64,000 bases of DNA from Galeopsis tetrahit. Lineage: Eukaryota > Streptophyta > Magnoliopsida > Lamiales > Lamiaceae. The notes under the pieces were generated by a model. It searched no databases. It was given only the letters and a program-made list of their open reading frames with translations, and was not told the DNA's origin. Every line of letters starts with the position of its first letter. The first letter of the stretch is position 1. Of the stretch, positions 33,514 to 45,385 are shown piece after piece. The stretch is taken from contig OY776124.1 of assembly GCA_963675135.1 (NCBI GenBank), forward strand, positions 18,350,066-18,414,065, written 5' to 3'. The translations under genes and the position numbers were made by a program.

Positions 33514-35312
33514 TGTTGGGAATAAAATGATACATGTTTTGATTAAATACCAAAACCCCTTGAGACATGCCTAAGTCAAGATGATTGTGTTCAAAATGTG
33601 TCAGAACACATAGCATAAGGCTAGATGAGAAGCTGATATGTTAGGCAGCTCTTAGATGATTAGATGCACATTGTAAGGGGGAACCTATTCTTGGAAAATG
33701 ATCAAGATCAAGTCCCCTCAAGGCTCAAAATCTGGAACAAACACTAAGGACAAGAAAACTCCATAGGAAACCAAATGCTCTGATCAGGAGAGTTGTCCAG
33801 AAAAGTTACTTCTATGCAAGAACAAGATTGCAAAGCTCAAAAGGACAAGATTAGTCAAAAGCTCTGATCAGGAGAGTTGTCCAGAGAAGTTAACTCTGTA
33901 AAAACAACAGCTCTAAAGCTAAAAGACCAAACATGCTGATCAGGAGAGTTGTCCCAGAAGAGTTGTCTCAGCAAGTTTGAACCAGAACAAAGATTCTAAT
34001 GTTTGAAGGTCAACCATGCTGAAGAATTAGAGACAACCATACCCTAAAAAATCTCAATACAACATGCTAAGATCACCTTGAAGTGAAGGAAAGGGAAAGA
34101 GCCAAGTCATCTAAAAAAGAGTTAGCCAACCTTGCTGATAAGAAAAACTGCTGATAGTGATAAGGAGAGTTGTCCAGTTGATAAGAAATGTTGTCCTATC
34201 ATTGGATCAACCTTCAGAAGCCATGTCCAAGTCCTAACAAGAAGTCAAACATTGGGAAAAGTGCTGCAGAATAAAGACAAAGTCTTACAAGCCGTTTATT
34301 ACCCAATTGAGGACATGTCACTATCAAGAATCTGTCTTCCAGATTGAAGAACTCAAGGAAGACATTTATAGCAATTTGGGGCTGCCTCTCCAACGGGCAA
34401 ATCCTCATTTTGTCAATAAATACAAGGAGTGTGAAGACCATTGAAGCACCAACCTCAACCTTGACAAGAATATCCAACTATCCTACAAGTCAAAGTGCTT
34501 TCAAAGCTGTCAAAGACTATCTTAGTCTTCAAACACTTCTTCTAAGCTGAACCTACTGTATATCCATACAAAGCTTAGAGAGATATCCTAATCCTTATAC
34601 ACTGATCTTCATTGTAAGGGATATCTCATTAGTTGGAACTTTACTTCAACCCTTACCCCTTTCAAGTGAGAAAGTGAGAAGGTTGTAGTAGTAGAAATGG
34701 TAGGAGCTGACTGTTGAGAGAAGAACAATTCAGTTCTGAGTTGAGAAGAGGGTACTAGGACTCTAGACATCCTAGGGATCAATTCACCAAGGAGTGGTGT
34801 TCTTGATCAAGTGCACCTTGGCACTATAAAACAAGTTAATTCCAAGAGTGAAGGAATTATCCTGTTAAATCAGGGAAAGTGGATGTAGGAGCTTGAGTCT
34901 CTGAACCACTATAACCTCTTGTGTTTATTTGCTTTACAAGTAATTACATTCATTCAACACTGCACACAAAACTGATCTTTCAAAGAAACATACTCAAAGA
35001 TTGTACAAAAACTGTATTGGACAAGTTCCCTGAAAACTGGACTGTATTGAATTGACCAAGTGATTTCAGAAACTAAAGGAGTCTAAACATAAAGGGCCAA
35101 CCACTATTCCGCACATATAACTCCCCTATATAGTTGTTCAACTGAGTACTCAATAGTACTTAGTAGTTTGATTATCTTAGTTGAGTTATTCATCTTCAGC
35201 AGAGTTGTCCAAGACAACCTTGCTGAGCTCTGGTTTGATCAAAAGTTGAAAAGAATTGCATACAAGTGTATTCCCCCCCTACACTTGTTATATACTCCTT
35301 TCAGGACCAACA
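33514..35312 (+). repeat. 5' LTR of element C
   Basis: The LTR is 1,799 bp, TGTTGGGAAT...GGACCAACA. GATCAGGAGAGTTGTCC occurs at 33782, 33866 and 33938. The expected TATA box is altered: TCAATAAATA at about 34413-34422, where the 3' LTR reads TCTATAAATA. A stem with a 7-C loop is at 35262-35288. Confidence 0.95.
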
Positions 35313-35314
35313 AG

Positions 35315-35326
35315 TGGTATCAGAGC
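35315..35326 (+). other. Primer binding site of element C
   Basis: TGGTATCAGAGC starts two bases after the LTR and is complementary to the initiator methionine tRNA 3' end. It is the same site as in elements A and D. Confidence 0.92.
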
Positions 35327-35451
35327 CAGGTTCAAAGACCACTGCTTCTGAAAATCCATCTTGATTTTCAAAACTCACATATTTGTGTGGTCACTGAGCT
35401 GATCTCTATCTGATATCTATCACTTGTTGACTAACTGTTTACTCTTGAGAT

Positions 35452-37923
35452 ATGGCCAACAACAATGCTGTTCCTCCACCTACTGTTCAAGGATTGGACA
35501 ACATGGCCACAAATCCAGTCAACCACATTTCACATCATAAACTGCCCATGTTTTCAATAGACAATTATGATTTCTGGAAAATTAGAATGAGAGCTCATCT
35601 TGCTTCCCTTCATACTGATACTCTGAGAGTAATTACAAGAGGTCCTTTTGTGTTCACTCAAACTAACCCAAGATTGACAGATGAACAAAGAGCAGATGTA
35701 AGGGAACTGATTCCCAAAGATGAAGATGACTTCACTGCTGATGAAAAGAGGAAAGATAACTTGAACTATCTTGCAATGAACACCCTCTATCAAACAATTC
35801 CAGATGCAATCATGGGAAGAGTCTACCACTGCACCACAGCCAAAGAAATTTGGGATACCCTTGCTGAAATGTGTGAGGGTACAGAAAAGATCAAGGAGAA
35901 CAAGCTCCAAGTTGCTGTGCAAAAGTTTGAGCAATTCTCAATGGAAGTTGATGAATCCATTGATAAATTTGCTGGTAGATTCACTGATGTGATGAATGAA
36001 ATCAACTCATTGGGCAAGGTCTACTCCAGGAGAGAAGTTGGATTGAAGATCTTGAGAAGTCTCACTCAAAAGTGGGATGTCTATGCTGTGATGATGCAGA
36101 ATACCAAGGATCTCTCCTCCATGCCCATGCAACAAATCTTCTCAGAACTCAAAGCCTATGAGTTCGATCTCAACAGAAGAAAGCCTGTTGAGGAACCCTC
36201 AAATCCTACTAAGGGAGTGGCATTCAAAGCCAAAGTTGCTGAACCTGAAATGCAACCCACTCCAAAATCATCAAAGTCAGTTTCAAAGACTGAAATGAAG
36301 GAAGAACTAGCCTTGATGGCTAGAAGGTTTGACAAGCTCAACACAAGGTTTAGTAGATACAAGAAATTCTACCAAGACAACAAATTCAGGAGAAGGTACA
36401 ACTCACCTGAAGATCAGGCCAAGGACAAAAAGCTTGAAGAGAAAAGATCAGAGGACAAGTACTCTGATAGGAGAAGGTCCAGTAGAGCTGACCCCTCATC
36501 ATCAAAAGGAAGAGATGAATCCAACAAGGATGATGATGAAGACCTATGCTACAACTGCAAAAAGAAAGGGCACTTCCAGTATGACTGCCCTGAACTGAGC
36601 TCTAAAGAAAGAAGAGAAAGACAAGTTAAAAGAGACAGAAAGTTCACCAATAGAAAAGCCATGATGGCTGGTGAAGAATCTGATAGTGCTGAAAGCTTCA
36701 ACTCTTCTGATGGACTATTCTCAAACATTGATGATGATGATGATGTGTGCAACATGGCTTTTGAGGATGATGAGGTATCCTCCACCTCTAGCTCACCATC
36801 ATTTCTATCACAGAACACTAGTGAAGTCAACTTGAAACTTTCCTTTGGGAAGTTGATGGAAGATTTCACTAGATTACAAGAATTTCATGATAACTGTGTG
36901 AGAGAAAATGAAAGATTGGCTATTGAACTTACCAAAAACTCTGAGGTAGCTGTTGATGTCAAATCTACTGAGTTGTATCAACAAGTCTTGAGAGAGCTTA
37001 AGGAAGCAAATCTCAGGATAGTTGACCAACAGAAGGAGATTGATGATCAACTACTTTCTCAGAAGAGAAAAGATTTTGAACTAAAAATTCTGAATGCCAA
37101 ATTTGAGAACCTCTCACATGAATATGACATTAATAAATCAAGTGAAGAGAGCCTGAAATTAAAGATGTCTGCTCTGAACAAATCCTCTAGAGCAATAGAG
37201 GAAATTTAGAGTTATCAAAGACCTATGGCTCAAAGAAGTGGATTAGGTTTTGATCCATTTGAATCTTCACCTTGTCTCAGTGTTGCCTCTACAAGTAACA
37301 CTAAGAAAATCTTTGTTAAATCAGTGGCACAACAAGCTGAAAATGAAATAATTCAGCCACTGAACAAAGGAAAGGGCAAAATGAATGAAATTCCTACTCT
37401 AGTGCTTCAGGAGACTAGGCCTAAACCTTTGGAAAAGGTCAAGGCTCCTAAACACAAGAGGAATATTGGTCAGCAGAGTAGACCCAATGGGAGGGCAACT
37501 CTACTGAACAATGTTTAGAGGAGTTATCCAAGGTATAATCAGCCTAGGCCAACCCATCTGAGAAAGCCTCAGCTGGATAGACCTAAGGACAACTATCCTC
37601 AAAGGCAGAATAAAATGAGACAACCAAAACCCTTCATGCCAAAGGGTAATGGTCATAAAAATACCTTTCCTCAAAGATTTCATCAAGCTGCACAAAGAAC
37701 TCATAAGTTCAGGAGAGTTGACAACTCCCCTGAAACTTACAGAGATAACACATTCACACATACTTTCCCCAAGGCATTTAAAGGAAAGAAAGTGTATGTT
37801 GATGCACAAGGAAAATAACTTAGCCACCTTGAATCAATCAGGGTAATTAGGCAAGTTTGGGTTCCAAAAGGTACAACTAACCTCTCAGGACCCAAAACTC
37901 AAAGGGTACCTAAACTTATCTAA
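35452..37923 (+). pseudogene. gag: Gag of element C, three disabling stops
   Basis: Same protein as element A's gag, collinear throughout: UBN2-like capsid region, CCHC knuckle CYNCKKKGHFQYDC from residue 366, acidic stretch, coiled coil and basic tail. Relative to A it has three extra stops: TAG at 37207-37209, TAG at 37516-37518 and TAA at 37816-37818. Each lies where A has a CAG- or CAA-type glutamine codon. The final TAA at 37921-37923 is shared with A and so is part of the family design. As it stands only the first 585 residues could be made, which keeps the zinc knuckle but loses the basic tail. Confidence 0.92.
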
Positions 37924-40900
37924 TTGCAGGTACCAATGGGCCACAAAAAGAGGAGCATGAGCAAAAAGACAGCATGGTACCTTGACAGTGGATGCTCAAG
38001 GCACATGACTGGAAACAAGGAACTCCTCACTGATTTTATTGAAAAAGAAGGCCCAAATGTCACTTTTGGAGACAGCTCACAAGCAACAACCAAAGGTTAT
38101 GGTACTTTGATGATTGGTAACATCAAAGTAACCAATGTATCTTATGTAGCTGGTCTCAAATATAATCTCCTAAGTATCAGTCAATTCTGTGATAAAGATT
38201 TTAAAGTTGAGTTCTCAAGTGGAAAATGCTTAATTAAGGATAAAACTCAACAAACCCTATTGACTGGAACTAGGAAGGGAAATGTGTATTTTGCAGACTG
38301 GGACAAGTCTACTGATGCTGCATGCTTCATTGCTAAGAGCACTAGTGAACAAAGTTGGTTATGGCACAAGAGGCTAAACCATCTGAACTTCAAATCAATG
38401 AACAAACTTGCTAGAAATGCATTAGTTAAAGGACTACCTAATGAGGTTTTCATAAAAGAACATGTGTGTAAGCCATGTCAAGAGGGAAAACAGATTAAAG
38501 CCTCATTCAAAGGTAAACCAGTCATTTTTACTGAAAGGGTACTTGAACTTCTACATATGGACCTTTTTGGACCGATCACCCCTTCAAGCATAAATGGTAG
38601 AAAATACACATTGGTTGTAGTAGATGACTTCTCTAGGTTCACATGGGTAGTATTTCTCCTTAGTAAGAAGGAAACACAAGTTAAACTACCTGAACTTCTC
38701 AAGAGACTGTCAAATGAGAAAAGCCTTAGCATTATCAAGATAAGATCTGATAAAGGCACTGAATTCATAAACTCATACATCAATGAGTATTGCACATCTA
38801 ATGGAATAGCTTATGAAACCTCAGCAGCTAGAACTCCTCAGCAAAATGGAGTTGCAGAAATAAGGAATAGAACATTAAAGAAAGCTGCTAGAACTTTAAT
38901 TGCTGATTCAAATTTACCTAAGAGGTTTTGGGCTGAAGACATAAACACTGCATGCCATACTCAAAATAGATGCTTGATTACTAAGGGGCAAGGCAAAACT
39001 CCCTATGAACTCTGGAAAGGAAGAATGCCTAAAGTGTCATACTTTCACATTTTTGGTTGTAAATGTTTCATTCACAATAATGGGAAAGAACAACTAAAAG
39101 CCTTTGATAGCAAAGCTGATGAGGGAGTATTTCTTGGATACTCTCAAATCAGTAAAGCTTTCAGAGTCTACAACAAGAAAACCCTTATAGTGGAAGAAAC
39201 ACCTCATGTTGTGTTTGATGAATCTATCTTTGAGATCAGGAATGATTGTTTGGAACCTGAAGAAATCACACAGAGGACAACCAAATTGAGCCTAAAAGAC
39301 AAAGACACTGAATTCATAGATGTTGTCCAAGCCAATCTACCTGAACATACTATATTGGACAACAATCCTGAAGGCAACCTTCCTGAGACAAACCCCACTG
39401 ATGGAAATGGTGAACTGAATGAGCCAATCCCAGTTCACATCCAGGTAACAACTACCAATGAAGAAGCAGTTCCTGCTGAGGTAGTTAATGGGTCAAATAA
39501 TCAAGGGGGAACTCAAAATATTGAAAATGCCAATGTCCCTGACATTGAGGACAACACCCCTGATTATGATCCTGAATTAGATCCTGCACTAAATTATCCT
39601 GAATTTTATGATCAAAATGACTCAACTCTAGTAGAGGACAACTCTACTGAAGAGATCAGAAAAAGAAGGACGTGGTTATCTGACCATCCTATTGATCTGA
39701 TACTTGGTGACCCAAGTATAGGAGTCAAAACCAGAAGTTTTCATGGTGAAAGTGCTATGTTTTGTTGTTTCTTGTCAGAACAGGAACCAAAAGACATTGA
39801 TGAAGCACTTCAGGATGCCAATTGGATTACAGCAATGCAGGAAGAACTCAACCAATTCACCAGAAATGAAGTATGGGAGCTGGTGGATAGACCTTCACAT
39901 CAAGATGTTATTGGAACCAAGTGGGTGTTCAAGAACAAGAAGAATGAAAATGATGTGATTGTCAGAAACAAAGCAAGACTAGTGGCAAAAGGTTACTGCC
40001 AGCATGAAGGCATTGACTATGATGAGACATTTGCACCTGTGGCAAGGCTGGAAGCAATAAGGCTTTTCCTAGCCTATGCAGCCCACAAGAGGTTCAAAGT
40101 GTACCAAATGGATGTCAAGAGTGCCTTTCTAAATGGAGTCTTGAAAGAAGAAGTCTATGTGGAGCAACCACCAGGTTTTGAGATTGGAAACCAAGTATAC
40201 AGGCTGAAGAAAGCTCTATATGGACTCAAACAAGCCCCTAGGGCTTGGTATGACACACTGTCACAATTCCTCCTGGATCATGGATTCACCAAGGGAACTG
40301 TGGACAGAACTCTCTTCAGAATCTCTGAAGGAGAGGACATCTTGCTTGTCCAAATTTGTGTAGATGACATAATTTTGGATCCCCTAATGAGAAGCTGTGT
40401 GAGAAATTCTCCAAGCTCATGCAAAGCAAGTTTGAGATGTCCATGATGGGGTTGATGAACTTCTTTTTGGGTCTACAAGTCAAGCAATCAAAAGAAGGAA
40501 TCTTCATCAACCAAGCTAAGTACACCAGAGAGACGATCAAGAAATTTGGGTGTACATCAAGCAAGCCAGTAAGGATCCCAATGAATACAAATTGGAAAAT
40601 GGATCCTGATGAGAGTGGTGTTCCAACCAACTCCACTGAGTATAGAGGAATCATTGGATCACTCCTTTATCTCACTGCCAGCAGGCCTGACATCACCTTT
40701 GCAGTAGGTGTTTGTGCAAGGTTTCAAGCAAATCCTAAGAAAAGCCACCTTGAGGCTGCAAAGAGGATCTTGAGGTATCTCAAAGGCACTGAAAATCTAG
40801 GCCTTTGGTACCCTGCTGATGACAACATTGAGTTAACTGGCTACTCAGATGCTGATTATGGAGGATGCAGAATTGACAGAAAGTCCACTTCAGGAACTTG

Positions 40901-41312
40901 TCAATTCTTAGGCAACAAACTCATATCTTGGTTTTCCAAGAAGAAAAACACAGTGGCTACCTCCACCACTGAAGCTGAATATGTTGCTGCTGGAAGTTGT
41001 TGTGCTCAAATCCTTTGGCTGAAACAACAACTCAGAGACTACAAAGTCAACTCTACTGAAGTGCCAATATTCTGTGACAATAACAGTGCAATTGCCATAT
41101 CACAGAATCATGTATTGCACACAAGATGCAAACATGTGGACATCAAACATCACTTCATTAGAGATCATGTGGAGAAGAAGGATATCAAGTTGGTCAAGAT
41201 CCACACAGATCATCAAAAAACTGATATATTAACAAAACCACTTGCAGAAGCAAGGTTTCTGGAATTATCACCAGAATTGGGTCTTCTTGATCCAGGGAAG
41301 TTGGACAAATAA
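37924..41312 (+). pseudogene. pol: Pol of element C (protease, integrase, RT, RNase H), frameshifted
   Basis: It is in the gag frame after the shared TAA; the first ATG is at 37936. The protease DSGCSRHMTG has its Asp at residue 21 counted from 37924. The integrase zinc region is LWHKRLNHL...CKPCQ, and its catalytic triad D213, D276, E312 has the expected 35-residue gap. Reverse transcriptase follows from about residue 640. Its catalytic motif reads CVDD at residue 812 instead of YVDD. Just after, at 40372-40376, one T appears missing from a T run, shifting the frame. RNase H then continues in the frame of 40419-41312 (SDADYGG, TTEAEYVAA, CDNNSAI). The C-terminus at 41312 is normal for copia. 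The element cannot make its own polymerase. Confidence 0.93.
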
Positions 41313-41995
41313 GTCCAAAGGAGTTTATTCATTAAGGGGGAAATAAATTCAAACTTCAGCAGACTTGGTCAAGTCTACTGAAATTCAGAAAAGTTGACCT
41401 TACTTCTTCAGGACACTTGTCCATAGCTCTTCAGGACACTTGTCCATGTAGGGTCAGATAAGTTGTCTTGGCTATCAAACCAAATCTTGGTCTGATAAGC
41501 ACCTATTTTAGGTGATCATTGTCTATTTCGAAATCTGTCCCATTGAAAATACAGTTTTCACCTTTCTGGGATTTAATTTGTCTCCCACCCAAAAGGTCAC
41601 TTTCCATGCATTAAATGCCAAGATTTAACTCTTGTTTGCATTAAACTTTTTGGGACATGATCTATCTCGAAAAACCCCCAGCCCTAAACAAACATTAAAA
41701 ACCACCCACGTTTTGAATAAAACAGTTTTTTCACTGTTACATTGGTTTTTGACCATTGGATCAAAACTGGCCAACTCCCCTGAAATCAATCCTAGCCGTT
41801 CATTTTGGATTTCCATTTTTTTTCACCTTTGAATTGCATCAAGACTTCACCAACTCATTGACAAACATTATTTTTAGAATATTCACAAGTCTTAAGATCC
41901 CCCACAAACACTTCCTCCCCAAGTATTCGAAACCCTAACTCAAATTTTCTTCAAACTCTCTCAATCTTCCTCAAACTTTTCTCTGTAACTTTCAA
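41313..41995 (+). other. Spacer between pol and ORF3 of element C
   Basis: 683 bp. TTAAGGGGGAAAT at 41332-41344 copies the core of the polypurine tract right after pol. TTCAGGACACTTGTCC occurs twice, 23 bp apart (41407 and 41430). The last 100 bases are C/T-rich with CTCTC words, like a plant 5' leader, and end in AAATGGC at the ORF3 start. Confidence 0.75.
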
Positions 41996-44900
41996 ATGGC
42001 CCCCAAAGTTAGACCAGAGATGATCATTGATTTCTCCAACAAGGCTCTAGACCTTGATTTTATTTATTTGAGCAACAAAAAAAATCTTCATTTTGAGCCC
42101 ATAGTATCCTTTGAGAGTGAGGATCCTGAGATTAAACCAACCCTGAGATGGTTGAGGAGAGCTGGGCTACAAAAGTTCATGGAAGAAAGACCAAGTTCCT
42201 GCCTAGAAAGCTACATGGCTGAATTCTTTGCCTTTCTCAAGTGGAGAGGTAAGCCTGAAGATGGTGAAGTTTCCACCAGATTGTCATATATTGCAGAGGG
42301 AGAGGAAGAAGAGAGATTTTATAGAGTGAAATTCTCTTCAGAAGATCTTGAAGGAGCTTTTGGATTACCTTTTGAGGGAAGGAATCCAGAAGTTTATGGT
42401 ACTGGACATGAAGATGAAATAGCTCAAGAATGGCTATTAGTACCAGGTCCTCTCTCTTCAACACAAAACAAGAAGACTCTCAAGCCAGAATTTCTCAACC
42501 TTTTTGAGGTAGTTGCTAAGAGTCTCTTGAGCAATACTGGAAGCTTGGAACAGGTAAGTCATCCAAGAATCAGAATTATGGCTGCAGTGATTGATGCTAG
42601 TGACAAAGGCATCAAGTTTGATTGGAGGACCTTCATCATGTCTGAAATGATGAAGGAAAAGGCAAAATTCAAAGTGAAATCTCACAACAAGGTTGTGCTA
42701 TAGGGGAAACTCAAGTATTGCACCAGGGCAAGCTTGTTGATTGAAAGATTTTCCCACTACTCTCAAATGCAAACATTTGCAAAGCCTCTCCCAGCCCAAA
42801 AGATTTTGTTCAGGAAGCTCAGCAAGAAAACTGAGCAAAGGAGAATGCTTCTGGCCAAACCTGTTGAAGAAAAGGTTGAAGAAAAGCCTAAGATGATGAA
42901 AAGAACTAAGGCCAGGGCTGTCAAAACAAGGAAAATGTCTCAATTATCTTCAAGGGAAGCCTCAGGAGCATCAGCTGAAGTTGATGAAGTGGCAGAAGAG
43001 GGAGTAAGTGTGCCTTCTGACCACTCAGAAGAGTTGAGGCTGAAGTATAACGAGACAAGGCAAAAGAAGAAAGAAGACAAGAGGATCAGGGAAGTTGTCC
43101 CTAAGAAGGAAGGTGAAGGAAGTGGGAGCAGTAGGGCCAGCAAGAGAAGGGCCAAGCCTACTGAAAAAGTGTTGGAGCTGCAGGAAGAAAGGTCTCTACA
43201 ATTGGCTCTAAGAGAGAGCAGAGCTGAAAGCAGGACCAAATCCAAGTCAAGGACTAGCTCATCTGGATCTGGAACTCCAGAATCCAAAGTCCCTGAAGGT
43301 CAACCTAAAGAGGCCAACATCCCTGAAATTCAGAATCCTGAGCCCAACTCCCCTGAAACCCATGTTACCCCTTCCAATCAACCCATCACCCCTGTAGATC
43401 TCACTAAGAGATATTCTCCAGAAGGAAGTGTGCAAAGAAGTGGCATTGATGTGCTTGCAGATTTAGCAGTAGATGAGACAAGACTCCTATCTCCCCTTGA
43501 CTCATCCATGCTCAACTACTCCAAACTCTTAGAACATGCACTCAATGAGCCAACTCCCTTAAGCAAAGCCCCTTCAGATTCATTGCTCTCTAAAGTAACT
43601 GAAGTACCTTCATTTGAGCCTAATCTTTCTGAAGCCAACCCTCCTGAACTTAACTTGCCTGAAGCTGCAATTAAGGAAACCACAGCCAACTCCCCTATAG
43701 CCCAAAGTTCTCCATCTAGTGAGAATGAGGAGGAGTATACTTATGAAAGTATGCTCAGAGGTGGAGCTAAGGCCACAGTGGACAGTTTGTATCCACAACT
43801 TGCTGAATTTCCAAGAATTCAGAAGATGTTTCATGATTTGAGGATGCTTGTGGATGTAAAAGATAAGACCTTAATGGAGATATCACAAGTTATCCAAGAT
43901 AAGGGTGCTAACTGGTGGCAAATAGAGGAGAGCAGATTGCTACACTTTGCTGGTGTGATGAAAATAAGATTCCTCGCTGATGAGGAAGTTTTTGCAAAGT
44001 TGGTAGTTGAGAAGATCATTGAGGAGAAAGAAAGAAAAGCTAAGGGAATCAAACACCCTGACAGTAGCTTAAATGATGATGATTCCCCTGATGATCCCTC
44101 AAACCCTTCAAATCCCAACCCTCCTGAAACCCCTCAAGCCAACCTCCCTGAACCTTCTCAACCCAAGTCTTCTGTAGCAGATAGACTTTCAAACCCTCCT
44201 AGAACCTATCATAGGAAAGGCTCTGTATCTTTAGAGGTGTTGACCAAGGGTGGTAACACAACCAAAGACAGATCTGCCAATGAAGGTTCTTCTGAACCCA
44301 AGGCACAGCCTAAAGATGTTGAGGTTCCTATGCTAGAGGCTGGTTTGATTAAGGCCTATTCAGTGTCAGAAGAGTTGGACACTGATCAGCCCTTAATCAT
44401 TCAGGATGACTCAGTGGCTGTTGAAATAAGCACTGTGATCTCCCCACAACTGCCATCTTTGAACCTTGTTGAAGGTGGAGATGTTGCAGGTTTAGAAGAA
44501 GGAGTTGAAAAGGAGAAGTTAGTGGAAAAACCAGAGGGAGTAGTAGATGAGAGAGATGTGGTGATCACTAGAATAGTGAGTGTACCACCAAATGAGGGTG
44601 ATATAAGTGAGGAAGGGCAGGCTATTCTTGAAGTCAAATCTGAACTTCAGGAATCCCTTGATGAGAGGAGGCCTATTTCTTTAAGTGAGGAAATTAATGA
44701 AGAAGGGAGAAAAGAAAGAGTTGAAAATGAGAAGAATGCTGCTGATGTATCAGAGTCTTATACAAAAGAAATTGAGGGTGATGAGTGTTTATTTCCTAAC
44801 CTGTTTGATCTGTCTAATATTGAAGGTATTTCCCTTGATCAAATTTTTGCAGATGAGTTCTTAACAGATGCACCTATCCAAGTAGATACAGGCTCAACTC

Positions 44901-45057
44901 AAGCCTTACTTGGAATGCAATCAGAGAAATTGGACTCCTTGGCTCATCAAGTCCAATCTGCTCATGCTGAAACTTCAGGAGCATTGAATGAGCAAGGAAG
45001 GACTCTAGCATCTGTAGAAATGAGGCTTACAAGCTCTGAAGATGTAGTACTTCCTAC
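41996..45057 (+). pseudogene. ORF3 of element C, N-terminal and central part (interrupted by element D)
   Basis: Third ORF of unknown function, starting in a good plant context (AAATGGCC). Residues 1-235 form a folded-looking domain rich in Trp, Leu and Arg with a pattern like the plant transposon-associated domain found next to many plant retroelements (W..RAG followed by a EFFAFLKW-type segment). A TAG at 42701-42703 follows. The same point is open in element E, so the stop is a lesion and the frame resumes at once. Beyond it are Lys/Arg-rich text, Pro-Glu-Asn repeats (NSPE, NPPE, NLPE), a conserved block with YTYE and DKGANWWQIEE, and acidic stretches. No signal peptide or membrane segment is seen. 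Element D enters after 45057. Confidence 0.85.
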
Positions 45058-45195
45058 TGTAGATGTTGTTAATCCTTAAATGCATTAACATTATCAACAA
45101 CATCTTAATTTGACCTTCCGAGATTTTTTCTAAGTCTTTTCTGAAATGCTACATTAAATGTTGATCTAAATGTTGTCGCATTTCTGGCAGGATCT

Positions 45196-45320
45196 AGAAG
45201 CTTCTACAAGGATCTGGAACCTGGAAGATTCCAGAACATTGGAGAACATGCTAGAACGGCCTGGAACCATTTGGAACGACCTGGAGCATTCAAGAAAGAT
45301 CTAGAAAGATCATGGAAGTT
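45196..45320 (+). promoter_or_regulatory. Phased GAA array with perfect heat-shock-element pattern
   Basis: AGAAGCTTCT (45196-45205) is a two-unit HSE. GGAAGATTCCAGAAC (45223-45237) matches the three-unit pattern nGAAnnTTCnnGAAn exactly. From there GAA recurs at 45224, 45234, 45244, 45254, 45264, 45274, 45294, 45304 and 45314, with GAG at 45284, so ten positions sit at exact 10-bp spacing. The array ends 58 bp before the TATA box. Heat-shock factors bind alternating or gapped GAA units, and the heat-responsive ONSEN Copia element of Arabidopsis carries HSEs in its LTR. A heat or stress response for D is inferred. Confidence 0.7.
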
Positions 45321-45377
45321 GAGTTCCTAAAAAATAGGACCTCAATGTGGAAGCCTCTAGAATCAGCACCCCACTAC

Positions 45378-45385
45378 TATAAATA
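45378..45385 (+). promoter_or_regulatory. TATA box of element D
   Basis: TATAAATA in the context CACTACTATAAATACCG. The copy in the 3' LTR is at 55159-55166. It is 58 bp downstream of the phased GAA array. Confidence 0.75.

Noticed and set aside
34132..34347. A 71-residue frame inside the LTR that recurs at 58574-58789 and (inverse) 5169-5384
   Set aside because: It is kept only because the LTR DNA is repeated; it has no start context or family and lies just upstream of the TATA box.
42940..44637. Minus-strand frames opposite ORF3 of C (115, 95 and 78 residues) and similar ones opposite ORF3 of D and E
   Set aside because: Serine/leucine-rich shadows of acidic, lysine-rich coding sequence on the other strand.
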